64,000 nucleotides of DNA from Anaerolineaceae bacterium (GCA_003569365.1 BGOS01000023.1:62001-126000), one strand, 5' to 3'. Counted from the first letter of the stretch, positions 1 to 10,021 are shown. The notes: a model not told the origin generated them from the sequence alone. Translations and numbers: made by a program.

Positions 1-128
1 CGGCGCATATGTTGGCGCGGCGGCTGCACCCCGGCGATGTGCTGCTGACGCTGGGTGCGGGCACCAGCCATAAAGTGGGCGAGCTTGTGCTCGCCGAGTT
101 GCGGCACGCACTGGTGGATGCGGAATGA
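1..128 (+). CDS. murC: UDP-N-acetylmuramate--L-alanine ligase, C-terminal end (partial)
   Basis: The reading frame enters from the left edge (first full codon at base 3) and ends with TGA at 126-128. The visible 41 residues include PGDVLLTLGAGTSHKVGE, the form of the C-terminal end of MurC, which joins L-Ala to UDP-MurNAc in peptidoglycan precursor synthesis. The stop overlaps the murB start by three bases (ATGA), which fits a murC-murB-ddl-ftsQ cell-wall operon. Only the tail is present, so the call rests on this short motif and on gene order. Confidence 0.75.
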   Translation, partial: AHMLARRLHPGDVLLTLGAGTSHKVGELVLAELRHALVDAE

Positions 129-1090
129 TGGCCGAGCAAGCTGGCACAGTGGATGGCTTGCGGGCGGCGTTTGGTGCGCGCTTGTTGCAGGGCGAGCCCT
201 TGGCGCGCTACACCTCCGCCCGCATCGGCGGGCCCGCAGACTATTTTCTGGCGGTGCAGACTGTTGCCGAGTTGGAGCAGGCAGTGCGCCTGGCGTGGGC
301 AGCAGCGCTGCCGTTCCGGGTGCTGGGCAGCGGTTCCAACATTCTTGTGGCGGATGCGGGCTACCGCGGGCTGGTCCTCCACAACGATGCGCGCGCAATT
401 TCCTTTCGGGAGGAAGCTGGCGCAATTGTGGTGCGGGCCGAAGCGGGCGCGTCGCTGCCCACCTTGGCGCGCTTGTGCGTGGCGCGCGGCGCTGCTGGCA
501 TGGAGTGGGGTGCCACGGTGCCGGGCACGGTGGGCGGAGCGGTTTTTGGCAACGCCGGTGCACACGGCGCGGACGTTTCTTCCAATTTGCTCGTGGCAGA
601 AATCTTGCACCGTGAGGCGGGTATTGAGCGCTGGTCAGCCGCCGATCTGGCACTGGATTACCGCGCGAGCCGCTTGAAGGCGGGGCCGGAAAGTGCCGTC
701 GTGCTGGCAGCCGAGTTTAAGTTGCAGGCTGAGAAGCCCGCCGCGCTGCAGGCGCGCGTCGATGCTTTTATTGCGCAGCGCCGCAGCACGCAGCCGCCGG
801 GCGCCAGCATGGGCTCAATGTTTAAGAACCCGCCGGCAGATTATGCCGGGCGGCTGATTGAGGCTGCGGGATTGAAAGGCACGCGCATCGGCAACGCGCA
901 GGTTTCCGAGCAGCACGCGAATTTTTTTGTGAACCTGGGCGATGCGCAGGCGCACGATGTGTATGCGTTGATAACGCTGGCGCGCAGCAGCGTGCAGCAA
1001 CAGCTGGGAGTTTTGCTGGAGCTGGAGATTGGCCTGCTGGGCGAGTTTGCAGATGTGCTGAACGTGTCTCTTGCCGATGCACATGGCTAA
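125..1090 (+). CDS. murB: UDP-N-acetylenolpyruvoylglucosamine reductase
   Basis: MurB is the FAD/NADPH enzyme that reduces UDP-GlcNAc-enolpyruvate to UDP-MurNAc in the cytoplasm. The 321-residue product has the FAD-binding motif GSGSNILVAD (68-77), PGTVGGAVFGNAGAHG (from 133), DYRASRLK, the loop GSMFKNP with the expected catalytic Ser at 231, and a C-terminal ELEIG with the conserved Glu near 301. The start ATG at 125 overlaps the murC stop; a second ATG follows at 128. The 3' end overlaps ddl by eight bases if ddl starts at 1083, so the genes are probably translationally coupled. Confidence 0.96.
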   Translation: MMAEQAGTVDGLRAAFGARLLQGEPLARYTSARIGGPADYFLAVQTVAELEQAVRLAWAAALPFRVLGSGSNILVADAGYRGLVLHNDARAISFREEAGAIVVRAEAGASLPTLARLCVARGAAGMEWGATVPGTVGGAVFGNAGAHGADVSSNLLVAEILHREAGIERWSAADLALDYRASRLKAGPESAVVLAAEFKLQAEKPAALQARVDAFIAQRRSTQPPGASMGSMFKNPPADYAGRLIEAAGLKGTRIGNAQVSEQHANFFVNLGDAQAHDVYALITLARSSVQQQLGVLLELEIGLLGEFADVLNVSLADAHG

Positions 1091-2201
1091 GGCACGGTTG
1101 ATGGTGGGAATTATTTTTGGAGGGCGTTCCGGGGAACATGCGGTGTCTTTAATGTCTGCGCGCTCGGTGGCGCAGGCAATCGACCGAAATAAATACGATG
1201 TAACCATGATTGGCATTTCAAAGGCTGGCCACTGGATCGGAGGCGATGACCCGCTGCGCGAGCTGGAGCAGGGCGGTTATGACGCGCCCGGCCGAGCGCT
1301 GCTTGGTGCGCCGCGGCAAGGCGAATTAATGAGCGTAAGTGCGGCGCTGGTACCGGGTGAATTGCGATTGGCGCCGGTGACCGAGCTGGACGTGGTCTTT
1401 CCATTGGTGCACGGAACCTATGGCGAGGATGGGGCGCTGCAAGGGTTGATGGAAATGGCTGATGTTGCATATGTGGGTGCCGGAGTTGTTGGGTCAGCCC
1501 TCAGCATGGACAAGGGCATCTTCAAGTCTGTGATGAGCGCAGCCGGCCTGCCCGTGCTGCCGCACTTGGTAATTACGCGGGCGCAGTTTGCGGAGCAGCC
1601 GGACCAGGTGGTGGCGCAGTGCGAAGCAGCGCTGCATTACCCGCTGTTTGTGAAGCCGGCAAACCTCGGTTCGTCGGTTGGCATTTCGCGCGCAGATGAC
1701 GCAGCCGGGCTGCATGGCGCTTTGGTTGAAGCCGCGCGGTGGGACCGGCGCTTGGTGGTGGAGCAGGGCATTGACGCGCGTGAGATTGAAGTGAGTGTGC
1801 TGGGCAATGACATGCCACAGGCATCTTCCGTTGGAGAGATCCGGCCGCGGCGCGGATTTTACGATTACATTGCCAAGTATGTGAGTGGCGATTCGGAGCT
1901 GCTGATACCAGCCCCGCTGAGCCCGGAATTGACAGAGCGGGCGCAATCGCTGGCGGTTGAGGCGTTCAAGGCGGTGGACTGTGCGGGCATGGCGCGCGTG
2001 GACTTTCTGCTGGATAAATCAACGGACCAGTTATGGCTGAACGAGCTCAACACCATTCCGGGATTTACTGAGATAAGCATGTATCCCAAACTTTGGGCTG
2101 CCGCAGGTGTGGGCTACCCGGAGCTGATTGACCGCTTGATAGAGCTCGCGCTGGAGCGCAAAGCGGACCGTGACCGGACAGAACGCACATTCGAGGTGTA
2201 G
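1083..2201 (+). CDS. ddl: D-alanine--D-alanine ligase
   Basis: Ddl is an ATP-grasp enzyme that makes the D-Ala-D-Ala dipeptide for peptidoglycan. Visible motifs are GRSGEHAVSLMSA near the N terminus, VFPLVHGTYGEDGALQG, FVKPANLGSSVGIS (ATP-grasp), EIEVSVLGN, and RVDFLL followed by LNELNTIPGFTEISMYP with the metal-binding and substrate residues. The start is uncertain: ATG 1083 gives MAKARLMVG and is preferred, but TTG 1071, ATG 1077 and ATG 1101 share the frame and none has a clear ribosome-binding site. It overlaps murB and runs to within a base of ftsQ. Confidence 0.95.
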   Translation: MAKARLMVGIIFGGRSGEHAVSLMSARSVAQAIDRNKYDVTMIGISKAGHWIGGDDPLRELEQGGYDAPGRALLGAPRQGELMSVSAALVPGELRLAPVTELDVVFPLVHGTYGEDGALQGLMEMADVAYVGAGVVGSALSMDKGIFKSVMSAAGLPVLPHLVITRAQFAEQPDQVVAQCEAALHYPLFVKPANLGSSVGISRADDAAGLHGALVEAARWDRRLVVEQGIDAREIEVSVLGNDMPQASSVGEIRPRRGFYDYIAKYVSGDSELLIPAPLSPELTERAQSLAVEAFKAVDCAGMARVDFLLDKSTDQLWLNELNTIPGFTEISMYPKLWAAAGVGYPELIDRLIELALERKADRDRTERTFEV

Positions 2202-2202
2202 C

Positions 2203-3138
2203 ATGGCAAGAAAGATTGTTTCCAAGGGACCCGCGCCCGCGGTCACGCGGGCAGACATGGTGCGCCAGCGTCGCAACCGGCCGGCCGCTGCGACGGCTGC
2301 ATCTGTGGTGATGCGGTCTCCCCAGGAGCTGCTGATTGCCCGCCAGCGCCGCATCAAGGCGCCGCGCGGCAGTGCTGCGCCGCGCGAGCACGGCATCATG
2401 TGGGGCGCAGTCGCTGCAATTCCGTGGCGCATGCATCCGCTAACGCTGCCCAAGTTTGAAATTGGCTGGCGCATGGCCAGCTTTGCTCTGGCTGCGCTGT
2501 GTGCAAGCGTGATGGGGTACATGCTTTTCGCCCCGATGTTTTTTGTGGGCGACATCAACCTCGCCGGCAATGTTTACGTTGATGCGCAGGAAATTGCCAC
2601 GGCGGCCAACGCGCATGACATGAACATCTTGTGGCTTGACCCGGTCCAGATAAATGCGCGCCTGACCGAGATCCCGGGCATCGCGTCCGCCAAAGTTTTT
2701 GTGGACTGGCCGCCGAGTGTGGCGATCGAGGTGGTGGAGAAGCAGCCGCAGCTGCTCTGGCAGCAGGGCTCCGTGGGAATGTGGGTGGACGCAGCCGGAG
2801 ATGTGTTTCCGGCGCGCGCGGAGGTGGCCGGGCTGCTGCCGATTATTGTGGACGATGCGGTTGCGCCGCTGGAAGCCGGCAAGAGCCCGCCTATGGCGGC
2901 AATCGCCGGGGCGCTGCAGCTGCGCAGTTTGCGGCCCAACATCGAGCTGTTGCATTATGAAACCGCGCGCGGGCTTTCCTACCAGGACGGGCGCAACTGG
3001 CGCGGCTATTTTGGCGCCGGCACGGACATGCAGGTGAAGCTCTCAATTTATGAGTCGCTTGTCGACAACCTTGTGCAGCGCGGCATCAAGCCGCGTGTCA
3101 TCAGTGTAGAGAATCCGCAGCTGCCCTATTACCGGTAG
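2203..3138 (+). CDS. ftsQ: Cell division protein FtsQ (POTRA domain)
   Basis: The 311-residue protein has a basic, Ala/Arg-rich cytoplasmic N terminus of about 85 residues, one transmembrane helix (ASFALAALCASVMGYMLF), and a POTRA domain starting FFVGDINLAGNVYVDAQEI. A beta-rich FtsQ domain (KVFVDWPPSVAIEVVEKQP) follows. FtsQ/DivIB scaffolds the FtsBL and FtsWI septal synthase outside the membrane. The start ATG 2203 is chosen because GAGGTG at 2193-2198 sits four bases upstream; an in-frame GTG at 2170 lies inside ddl. The position between ddl and ftsA matches the usual division cluster. Confidence 0.9.
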   Translation: MARKIVSKGPAPAVTRADMVRQRRNRPAAATAASVVMRSPQELLIARQRRIKAPRGSAAPREHGIMWGAVAAIPWRMHPLTLPKFEIGWRMASFALAALCASVMGYMLFAPMFFVGDINLAGNVYVDAQEIATAANAHDMNILWLDPVQINARLTEIPGIASAKVFVDWPPSVAIEVVEKQPQLLWQQGSVGMWVDAAGDVFPARAEVAGLLPIIVDDAVAPLEAGKSPPMAAIAGALQLRSLRPNIELLHYETARGLSYQDGRNWRGYFGAGTDMQVKLSIYESLVDNLVQRGIKPRVISVENPQLPYYR

Positions 3139-3176
3139 CCGCCGAATTTTATTATTTTGCAGGAGAGAACTAAATC

Positions 3177-4418
3177 ATGGCTAGTCCAATAATTACTGCG
3201 ATTGATGTGGGCTCGCACAAAGTTTGTGCGTTGATTGCGGAGGTGCATGACAACAATGAGCTGGAGGTGCTGGGCGTGGGCATTGAGCCGTCGCGCGGCA
3301 TGCATCGCGGTGCGGTCTCAAATGTGGATGAGGCCAGCGCGGTGGTTGCGAGCGCAGTGGAGCAGGCGGAGCGCTCCTCCGGTTTGGAGATTGGCGCAGC
3401 TTTCGTAAGTTTGGCGGGGGCGCATGTAGCCGCCACCAACAGCCGCGGCGTTGTGGGCATCGGTGGCAGCCGGGCGATCGAGCAGGCAGACATTGACCGC
3501 GCGCTGGAAGGCGCACAGGCGATTTCCGTTCCGCATAATCGCGAGGTGCTGCACATTATTCCGCGCAGCTTTGTTGTGGACGGGCAAGACGGCATTCGCT
3601 CGCCGCTTGGCATGCACGGCTTTCGGCTGGAAGTGGAGGCGCACATCATTAGCGTCAGCAAGACGGTGCTGCAAAACGTCACCAAGTGCGTGGAGAACGC
3701 CGGTGTGGCGGTGGAACAGGTGGTTATCAATCCGCTGGCGTCTGCGGAAGTGGCGCTCACCGAAACAGAACGCGAGATGGGCGTGGTGGTTTGTGACCTG
3801 GGTGCGGGCACCATGGACATTGCGATCTTCATTGAGGGCAATGTGTGGCATACCGCAGTCATGCCAATTGGCGGCAAGATGATCACATCCGACATCGGGC
3901 ACGGACTGCGGCTGCCGTTGGAGGTGGCGGAGGCCGTCAAGCTCGAGCACGGGCACGCGCTTGCTATGGAAGTTGGCCGCGGAAAGAACTTTAGTGTGCA
4001 GCCCTTCGGGTTGGTGGAGCCGGCACAGGCCGTGAGCCAGCTGGATCTGGCGAATATTGTGCAGCCGCGCGTCGAAGAAATTTTTGAGCTGGCGCTGCAG
4101 GAAATAAAACGGTCTGGCTACGATGGGATGTTGTCTGCCGGGGTGGTGCTAACGGGCGGCACTGCGCGCCTGCCTGGCATTCGCCAGCTTGCCAGCACTG
4201 TGATGCAGCTGCCGGTGCGCATCGTGGAGCCGCCGCAGCTGCGCGGGTTGGTTGATCGCATCTCGGGCCCGGAGTTTTCGACATCTGTGGGCCTGCTGCA
4301 TTGGGGTGCGCGCACTGTGGCGCTGCAGCCGCACAAGGCGGAGGGTGGATTCTTCCGCTTGCCGGAAGGCGCCTTCGCGTCGTTCTTTGGATGGATCCGC
4401 AACAATCTGCTGCCATAA
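3177..4418 (+). CDS. ftsA: Cell division protein FtsA
   Basis: FtsA is an actin-fold ATPase that tethers FtsZ to the membrane. The 413-residue product shows the phosphate-1 motif AIDVGSHKVCALIAEV, phosphate-2 motif VCDLGAGTMDIAIF, adenosine motif VVLTGGTARLPGI, and an SHS2 (1C) subdomain between the first two. The last residues, FASFFGWIRNNLLP, form an amphipathic helix of the kind used as the membrane-targeting sequence. AGGAGAG at 3161-3167 lies nine bases before the ATG. The 65-base gap to ftsZ has no terminator. Confidence 0.96.
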   Translation: MASPIITAIDVGSHKVCALIAEVHDNNELEVLGVGIEPSRGMHRGAVSNVDEASAVVASAVEQAERSSGLEIGAAFVSLAGAHVAATNSRGVVGIGGSRAIEQADIDRALEGAQAISVPHNREVLHIIPRSFVVDGQDGIRSPLGMHGFRLEVEAHIISVSKTVLQNVTKCVENAGVAVEQVVINPLASAEVALTETEREMGVVVCDLGAGTMDIAIFIEGNVWHTAVMPIGGKMITSDIGHGLRLPLEVAEAVKLEHGHALAMEVGRGKNFSVQPFGLVEPAQAVSQLDLANIVQPRVEEIFELALQEIKRSGYDGMLSAGVVLTGGTARLPGIRQLASTVMQLPVRIVEPPQLRGLVDRISGPEFSTSVGLLHWGARTVALQPHKAEGGFFRLPEGAFASFFGWIRNNLLP

Positions 4419-4483
4419 TTTTGCAGCACATTAGAACTCGCATATTCTTAGCATCATATGTATAATTACGAAGGAGAACAAAA

Positions 4484-5770
4484 ATGACTAACTTTACGGC
4501 ACCCCAGACCCCGGCTTCCAGAAGCAAATGGTCCGGCAGAAGCTCCGGAGCTGCGGCACCGGAAACGCTGGTTCCGGCTGCGGGCACCCTTGTGCCTGCC
4601 AGCGGCAGTGATAGCTTTGCAAAAATTAAGGTAGTGGGCGTGGGTGGCGCCGGATGCAATGCAATCAATCGCATGATCACGGAGGGCATTCAAGGCGTTG
4701 ATTTTGTGGCCATCAACACGGACGGTCAGGCGCTGCAGAACTGCCTGGCTCCGCAACGAGTGCGCATTGGAGACAAACTTACAAAGGGTCTGGGCGCTGG
4801 CGGTGATCCAGATAAGGGTGCCAAGGCTGCCGAGGAGTCGAGCGAAGAAATTTATGCGGTCTTGAAGGGTGCAGACATGGTGTTTGTGACGGCAGGCATG
4901 GGCGGTGGCACTGGCACGGGTGCCGCGCCGCTGGTGGCTCAGATGGCCAAGGAAATGGGCTCGCTCACAATTGGCGTGGTTACCCGTCCCTTTAGTTTTG
5001 AGGGCGACAAACGCAAGAACTCGGCTGAAGGCGGAATCTCCAAGATGAAGGAAAAAGCCGACACCCTGATTGTGATTCCCAACGACCGGGTGTTGCAGCT
5101 GGTGGACAAGAAGGCGTCCATTACCGACGCGTTCATTTTGGCCGACAGCGTGCTCTATCAGGGTGTGCAGGGAATTGCCGAGCTGATCTCCCAACACGGG
5201 TTGATCAACGTGGACTTTGCCGATGTGAAGGCCATCATGGGCGAGGGCGGGGCTGCATTGATGGCAATTGGCCGGGCCAGTGGCGAAGATCGAGCGCAGA
5301 AGGCTGCGGAAGAAGCCATGAACAACACTCTTTTGGACGTAACAATTGATGGCGCGCGCGGAATATTGTTCAGCATAACCGGCAGCCAGTCCATGACGTT
5401 GCATGAAGTGAATGTGGCAGCAGCCATTATTAAAGAGTCGGCGCATCCGGATGTAAACCTTATCTTTGGGGCAACAATCGACGAGGAGATGGGCGATGAA
5501 ATTCGGATGACTGTGATTGCCACGGGCTTTGACCGGCGTGTGACTGGTCCGCGGCGCTTAATTGCGGACGAGGCGATAAAGGGGCCGCGCAAGGCGGACC
5601 AGATGCATGGTGAGCATGCGAATGCGGAGGCACTGGCGGCTCCGCCTGCGCAGCCCGTTGCCCCGCAGCCGCTGGCGCTGGGTGGTTCCACAGGTGCGGA
5701 CTTCAAACCCCATACCGTTGAGCTGGGCTCCAACAAGTTGGATATACCTGCATTCTTGCGCCGCAAGTAA
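4484..5770 (+). CDS. ftsZ: Cell division protein FtsZ
   Basis: FtsZ is the tubulin-like GTPase that forms the division ring. The 428-residue product has [15 protein letters not shown] (50-63), the tubulin signature [10 protein letters not shown] (140-149), the T7 synergy loop NVDFADVKA (242-250), and the C-terminal peptide DIPAFLRRK that binds FtsA and other partners. Before the GTPase core there is an unusual 45-residue Ala/Pro/Ser-rich N-terminal extension; no alternative start further in has a ribosome-binding site, whereas AAGGAG at 4471-4476 precedes ATG 4484. It is the last gene of the cluster, followed by a terminator at 5818. Confidence 0.97.
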   Translation: MTNFTAPQTPASRSKWSGRSSGAAAPETLVPAAGTLVPASGSDSFAKIKVVGVGGAGCNAINRMITEGIQGVDFVAINTDGQALQNCLAPQRVRIGDKLTKGLGAGGDPDKGAKAAEESSEEIYAVLKGADMVFVTAGMGGGTGTGAAPLVAQMAKEMGSLTIGVVTRPFSFEGDKRKNSAEGGISKMKEKADTLIVIPNDRVLQLVDKKASITDAFILADSVLYQGVQGIAELISQHGLINVDFADVKAIMGEGGAALMAIGRASGEDRAQKAAEEAMNNTLLDVTIDGARGILFSITGSQSMTLHEVNVAAAIIKESAHPDVNLIFGATIDEEMGDEIRMTVIATGFDRRVTGPRRLIADEAIKGPRKADQMHGEHANAEALAAPPAQPVAPQPLALGGSTGADFKPHTVELGSNKLDIPAFLRRK

Positions 5771-5817
5771 GTATCGCGTAATCCGGCGCGGCGCTCCGTG
5801 CCGCGTGTTTGTGCCTG

Positions 5818-5872
5818 CCCCGGCTGTGTGTAACCCTTGGTTACCCGCACAGCCGGGGTAGTTTTGTTTTGG
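5818..5872 (+). terminator. Rho-independent terminator after ftsZ
   Basis: CCCCGGCTGTG (5818-5828) pairs with CACAGCCGGGG (5848-5858). A second nested stem, GTAACC/GGTTAC (5830-5835 and 5839-5844), fills the loop, and a T-rich tail (TAGTTTTGTTTT) follows. This is a strong end for the division cluster. Confidence 0.9.
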
Positions 5873-6107
5873 TCACTGAGCGCGTGCGGAAAAGCGCAAA
5901 AATTCGCATTCGTATAGGCGTGTGTATTTGCGCAATTCCGTCTTAATTCGTTCACAAAGTGCTTGGCAGCTGCCTTCACAGGCGGGCTGCACGTGATAGA
6001 CTTCGGCCCTCTGACCTCCCGTATAGAGGCGTTACGAATGGCACGGGGGCGTATATGGGGGCAGCGGTTGCCTGTGGTGGTTGGTAGGAATTTGCGGGAG
6101 GGCTCTG
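5873..6107. other. Intergenic region upstream of nrdR
   Basis: With the terminator this makes a gap of about 335 bases. I see no ORF with coding character, no RNA gene and no convincing promoter. A pair of NrdR boxes might be expected near here, but none close to the known consensus is visible. Confidence 0.4.
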
Positions 6108-6578
6108 GTGCTGTGTCCGTTTTGTAATTCTGACACCACGCAAGTGGTGGATACGGACCACGACAGCCGGGGCGGTGTGCGGCGCCGGCGCAAATGTGTG
6201 AAGTGCAATCAGCGCTTCAGCACGCATGAGCGGGCGGTGCGCACAACCCCGTATGTGGCCAAACGGGACGGGCGCACGGAGCCGTTTGACCGGGAAAAAT
6301 TATTGCGTGGAATTCGGGTGGCGTGTGCCAAGCGCCCGGTTTCTGAAAGCCAGATCCAGCGGATGCTGGACGGCATTGAAGCGCAGTTACAAATGCGGGG
6401 CAAGCCGGAAGTGCCGGGCCGCATGATTGGCGACATTGTGATTGCAAGCTTGAAGGAGCTGGATCACATTGCGTACATCCGCTACGCAATCGTGTATCTG
6501 GGCTTTGAGGATTTGCACGCAGTGCGCAAAGAGATTGATGATTTGTTGGGCGGGGAGAGCGCGATCGCTGCGCGCTGA
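6108..6578 (+). CDS. nrdR: Transcriptional repressor NrdR
   Basis: NrdR represses ribonucleotide reductase genes in response to ATP/dATP. The product (156 residues) starts MLCPFC and carries a zinc ribbon with two CxxC pairs (CPFC near residue 3 and CVKC near residue 31) embedded in RRRRKCVKCNQRFSTHE. An ATP-cone domain follows (KRDGRTEPFDREKLLRGI). The GTG start at 6108 is chosen because GGGAGGG (6096-6102) lies five bases upstream and it yields the family's usual length; an in-frame TTG at 6081 would add nine residues before the zinc ribbon. It lies directly before nrdJ, its likely target. Confidence 0.95.
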   Translation: MLCPFCNSDTTQVVDTDHDSRGGVRRRRKCVKCNQRFSTHERAVRTTPYVAKRDGRTEPFDREKLLRGIRVACAKRPVSESQIQRMLDGIEAQLQMRGKPEVPGRMIGDIVIASLKELDHIAYIRYAIVYLGFEDLHAVRKEIDDLLGGESAIAAR

Positions 6579-6655
6579 CGTGGGAGTTTTGCGGGGTGGT
6601 TTAGAGACCGCCGTTGTAATTATTTTAGTGCGAAGAAATTGATAAGGGAATTGCC

Positions 6656-9109
6656 ATGCTACAGACCGACCGAACATCTACTCAAACCAAAGGGCGCCCG
6701 GCTGCTGCTACCGGCACGCTCAAGCCGGCTGCCCAACTGTCAGCCAATGCGCGTACAGTGCTTGAGAAGCGCTATCTGCGCCGCGGCCCTGATGGACGCC
6801 CCATGGAAACAGTTGAGGAAATGTTCTGGCGTGTAGGTTCAAACGTGGCGCTGGCCGAGGCGGAGTGGGGCGGTGACACCCAGGCCGTGGCCGAACAGTT
6901 TTACGACTTGGTGAGCACGCTGCGCTTCCTTCCCAACTCGCCCACCTTCACCGGTGCGGGCACGCCGCTGGGGCAACTGGCCGCTTGCTTTGTGCTTCCC
7001 ATCAATGATGACATGGGGCGCGACTCCGCTGGCATCTTCCAGACGCTGCGTGATGCGGCGCTCATCCAGCAGACGGGTGGCGGCAACGGCTTTTCATTTT
7101 CGCGCTTGCGCCACCAGGGTGCGTCGGTCAAGTCATCTGCCGGCGTGGCCACCGGACCGGTGGGCTTCCTGCGTGTATACGACCGCGCATTTGGCGAGAT
7201 TGCCCAGGGCGGCACCCGCCGCGGTGCAAACATGGCGGTGTTGCGCGTGGATCATCCGGATGTGCGCCAGTTCATCGGCTGCAAACGTGACGAAAACCAA
7301 ATCACCAACTTCAATATTTCAGTTGGCATCACTGACAAATTTATGGAAGCGGTGCGCGATGACAAGACCTTCGATTTACTGGCGCCAGACAGCGGCCAGG
7401 TGGTGGAGACTTGCCGCGCGCGTGAGCTCTTCGAGATGATTGTGGAGCAGGCGCACCATAATGGCGAACCCGGCGTGCTCTTTTTGGATGCGGCCAACCG
7501 CACCAATCCGGTGCCGCACTTGTACACGCTGGAGGCTACCAACCCGTGCGGCGAGCAATGGCTTGGCCCATATGAGAACTGCTGCCTTGGGTCCGTCAAT
7601 CTGGCCGAGCACTTTGGCCCCAACCACACGCTGGACTGGGACAAGCTGCGCGCGTCGGTTGTGCTCAGCACGCGCTTTTTGGATGATGTGGTTACGGCGA
7701 ATGCTTACGTGCCGGCGGTGCCGGCACTGCGTGAGGCGGCCTACAACGCGCGCCGCATTGGCCTCGGCATCATGGGCTTGGGTGACCTGATGTACCACAT
7801 GGGCGTGCGCTATGGTTCGGTGCAGTCGCAGGATCTGTGCGGCCAGCTGATGGAGTTTGTGCGCTATCACTGCATGGCCACAAGTGTGGAACTGGCACGC
7901 GAGCGTTCTGCCTTCCCCGCCAGCACGGGCAGCATCTATGACCCGCAGAATTTGAAGTGGGTGCCGCCGCAGCCGCTGCGTGTGTCGTCGTCTGAGTTTG
8001 GGCGGCCGGCACTGGACTGGGATGTGGTGGTGGATGGCATTCGCCGGTACGGCATTCGCAACGCTGCGCAAACCACAATCGCCCCCACCGGCACAATTGC
8101 AACCGTTGCCGGCTGTGAGAGTTACGGCTGTGAGCCGGTGTTCGCGCTCTCCTACATCCGGCACGTAAACGACAACGGCCGCGACTTAAAGCTGACCTAC
8201 ACCAGCCCGCTGTTTGAGCGCGCGCTGCTTGCAAGCGGATTGAACGAGGCCGCGCGCACGCGCATCATCGAGCAAGTGCTGATAACAGGTTCGTGCCAGG
8301 ATATTGCAGAAGTGCCGGCTGATATCCGCCGCGTGTTCGTGACGTCGCAAGACATTAGCGCCGAGGAGCATGTGCAGATGCAGGCGGCGCTGCAGGTGTT
8401 CGTGGACAACAGCCTCTCGAAGACTTGTAACTTCCCGCCCGGTGCAGCCCGGGATGATGTGGCGCAGGCTTATATGAGCGCGTGGGAGCTGGGCTGCAAA
8501 GGCCTGACGGTTTATGTTTCCGGGAGCCGGGAGAAGGTTGTGCTGGAGACGCTGGAAACTGCAAACGCCAAGGAACTGCAGACCAGTGAGCCGCCCACAC
8601 TTTTCCGCGAGCCCAAGAAGCCGCGCCCCGGTCGGTTGTATGGTGTGACGCATGTGGTGGACACACCGGTGGGCAAGAGCTATGTCACTGTGAACGAAGA
8701 CGACAAGCAGGATCCGTTCGAAGTGTTCATCAGCACGGCCAAGGCCGGCACGGACATCTCGGCAATCTCTGAGGCGATCGGCAGGCTGGTGTCATTTGTG
8801 TTGCGGCTTGCATCGCCGGTTCCGCCGCGCGAGCGGATGGCCGAGGTTGTGCGGCAGCTGGATGGCATCGGCGGCAGTCGTTCGCTGGGCTTCGGCCCCA
8901 ATCGTGTGCGGTCATTGCCGGATGGCGTCTCGCGCGCGTTGGCAAATTACCTGGCGGATGCAAACCCGCTGCCGGCCACTGATGTGGAAAGCGCCGGCGC
9001 ACAGCTTGAAATGAAAATGGGGGACTTGTGCGCGGAGTGCGGCGAGGCCGCGATGGTAAACGAGGAGGGCTGCCGCAAGTGCTACAGCTGCGGCCATAGC
9101 GAGTGCTGA
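6656..9109 (+). CDS. nrdJ: Adenosylcobalamin-dependent ribonucleoside-diphosphate reductase (class II)
   Basis: This enzyme converts ribonucleotides to deoxyribonucleotides using vitamin B12, without need for oxygen. The 817-residue protein shows [16 protein letters not shown] with the first redox Cys at 111, [12 protein letters not shown], the active-site motif NPCGE (296-300) with the thiyl-radical Cys at 298, [10 protein letters not shown] with the partner Cys, and APTGTIA. The C terminus has a TSCPD-type segment ([14 protein letters not shown]) and ends in a CxxC zinc-ribbon tail. AAGGGA at 6645-6650 precedes the ATG. A strong bidirectional terminator follows. No separate nrdAB genes are in the window. 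Confidence 0.95.
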   Translation: MLQTDRTSTQTKGRPAAATGTLKPAAQLSANARTVLEKRYLRRGPDGRPMETVEEMFWRVGSNVALAEAEWGGDTQAVAEQFYDLVSTLRFLPNSPTFTGAGTPLGQLAACFVLPINDDMGRDSAGIFQTLRDAALIQQTGGGNGFSFSRLRHQGASVKSSAGVATGPVGFLRVYDRAFGEIAQGGTRRGANMAVLRVDHPDVRQFIGCKRDENQITNFNISVGITDKFMEAVRDDKTFDLLAPDSGQVVETCRARELFEMIVEQAHHNGEPGVLFLDAANRTNPVPHLYTLEATNPCGEQWLGPYENCCLGSVNLAEHFGPNHTLDWDKLRASVVLSTRFLDDVVTANAYVPAVPALREAAYNARRIGLGIMGLGDLMYHMGVRYGSVQSQDLCGQLMEFVRYHCMATSVELARERSAFPASTGSIYDPQNLKWVPPQPLRVSSSEFGRPALDWDVVVDGIRRYGIRNAAQTTIAPTGTIATVAGCESYGCEPVFALSYIRHVNDNGRDLKLTYTSPLFERALLASGLNEAARTRIIEQVLITGSCQDIAEVPADIRRVFVTSQDISAEEHVQMQAALQVFVDNSLSKTCNFPPGAARDDVAQAYMSAWELGCKGLTVYVSGSREKVVLETLETANAKELQTSEPPTLFREPKKPRPGRLYGVTHVVDTPVGKSYVTVNEDDKQDPFEVFISTAKAGTDISAISEAIGRLVSFVLRLASPVPPRERMAEVVRQLDGIGGSRSLGFGPNRVRSLPDGVSRALANYLADANPLPATDVESAGAQLEMKMGDLCAECGEAAMVNEEGCRKCYSCGHSEC

Positions 9110-9136
9110 AAGCGCACCGTTGATCCGGAGAAAATT

Positions 9137-9166
9137 GCGGGGGAGCGTGGGCTCCCCCGCTTTTGT
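9137..9166. terminator. Bidirectional terminator between nrdJ and the DUF309 gene
   Basis: GCGGGGGAGC (9137-9146) pairs perfectly with GCTCCCCCGC (9151-9160) around a four-base loop. The stem is flanked by AAAATT on the left and TTTTGTTT on the right, so it can stop transcription from both convergent genes. Confidence 0.92.
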
Positions 9167-10015
9167 TTAAGGGATGGGTTGCAGCCAGGCGCTGGGGCGC
9201 AATGAACTGCAGTCCGCTTCTGCGACCCGTGTGCTGCCCAGCTGCTGTACTTGCGCAAGCACGGCAGCAGCTGCTGTGCGCAGCGCTTGCGTATTTACGC
9301 CGCGGCATGCTGCGGGCAGTGGTGCCAGCCATTGGCGCGCGCGCCAGAACATTTTTACCGCGCCGTTGTAATTGCCGCGCTCAATTTGCAGGCAGGCAAC
9401 TGCAATTTGCAGCAGGCCGCGGTACAGCTCGCGGCCGGGCCCGGCCTCGGCCTTCCATGCGTGCTCCAGCGCCTCATGCGCCGCAAAATAATCGCCGGCC
9501 TCAAACAGCTGCACGCCGGATTGCGCTTGCGCCGACATGGCTTCGGCGCAATCAGCTGAGATTGCGTCCCAGTCCGGCGTGCGCGCATATTTTTGGATGA
9601 GCTGCGGCAATGCCTGCGTGAAGCGGCCTTTGCCGATCACCGCGTCTGCGCCAACATCCCGGGCACGCGCACTCCGTTCAGTATCCACATGGCTGCCGTA
9701 ACAAAGGACTGGCAGGCGCCGCGTTGCAGGCGCAGACTTAAGTGCTGCAATCCACAACTCCCACGGCAGCGTCTTGCTGTCTATATCAAAAATTAGAAGG
9801 GCTGGTTGCAGCTGTGAAAGCCAGTCCAGCAGGCTGCCGGTACTGCCGGAAAGCGCTTCGCCGCTGGCGGCTGTGGGTGCAGGCAGGCCGGGCAGCGCAT
9901 CCGCACGCTCCAGCAAGTGCACGCGAAAGCCCGCAATGCGCGCCGCACCTTCAATGCGGGTGCTAAAGAACAAATCACTGACAAAAGCCACCAGCAGCGG
10001 CTGGGATGCTTGCAT
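9167..10015 (-). CDS. Receiver-like domain fused to DUF309
   Basis: Two domains are visible in this 282-residue protein. Residues 1 to about 140 look like a degenerate response-regulator receiver: PLLVAFVSDLFFSTRIEGAAR, an Asp-containing strand (LLIFDIDSK), VLCYGSH, and GADAVIGKGRF where a receiver would have its Lys loop. The usual acidic pair at the N terminus is missing, so phosphorylation is doubtful. The C-terminal part is a DUF309 helical domain with GDYFAAHEALEHAWK and LYRGLLQIAVACLQIERGNYNGA; its function is unknown. Start ATG 10015 is chosen over ATG 10036 because a TATAAT box ends six bases upstream, implying a leaderless mRNA. Confidence 0.75.
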   Translation of the reverse strand: MQASQPLLVAFVSDLFFSTRIEGAARIAGFRVHLLERADALPGLPAPTAASGEALSGSTGSLLDWLSQLQPALLIFDIDSKTLPWELWIAALKSAPATRRLPVLCYGSHVDTERSARARDVGADAVIGKGRFTQALPQLIQKYARTPDWDAISADCAEAMSAQAQSGVQLFEAGDYFAAHEALEHAWKAEAGPGRELYRGLLQIAVACLQIERGNYNGAVKMFWRARQWLAPLPAACRGVNTQALRTAAAAVLAQVQQLGSTRVAEADCSSLRPSAWLQPIP

Positions 10016-10021
10016 AGCGCG

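Noticed and set aside
4431..4476. TATAAT at 4461-4466 as a promoter for ftsZ
   Set aside because: Transcription would start inside the AAGGAG ribosome-binding site at 4471-4476, and no -35 box is present at proper spacing. An AT-rich chance match is more likely.
4466..5446. 326-codon minus-strand frame opposite ftsZ
   Set aside because: Shadow of the strongly conserved ftsZ frame; composition is not protein-like.
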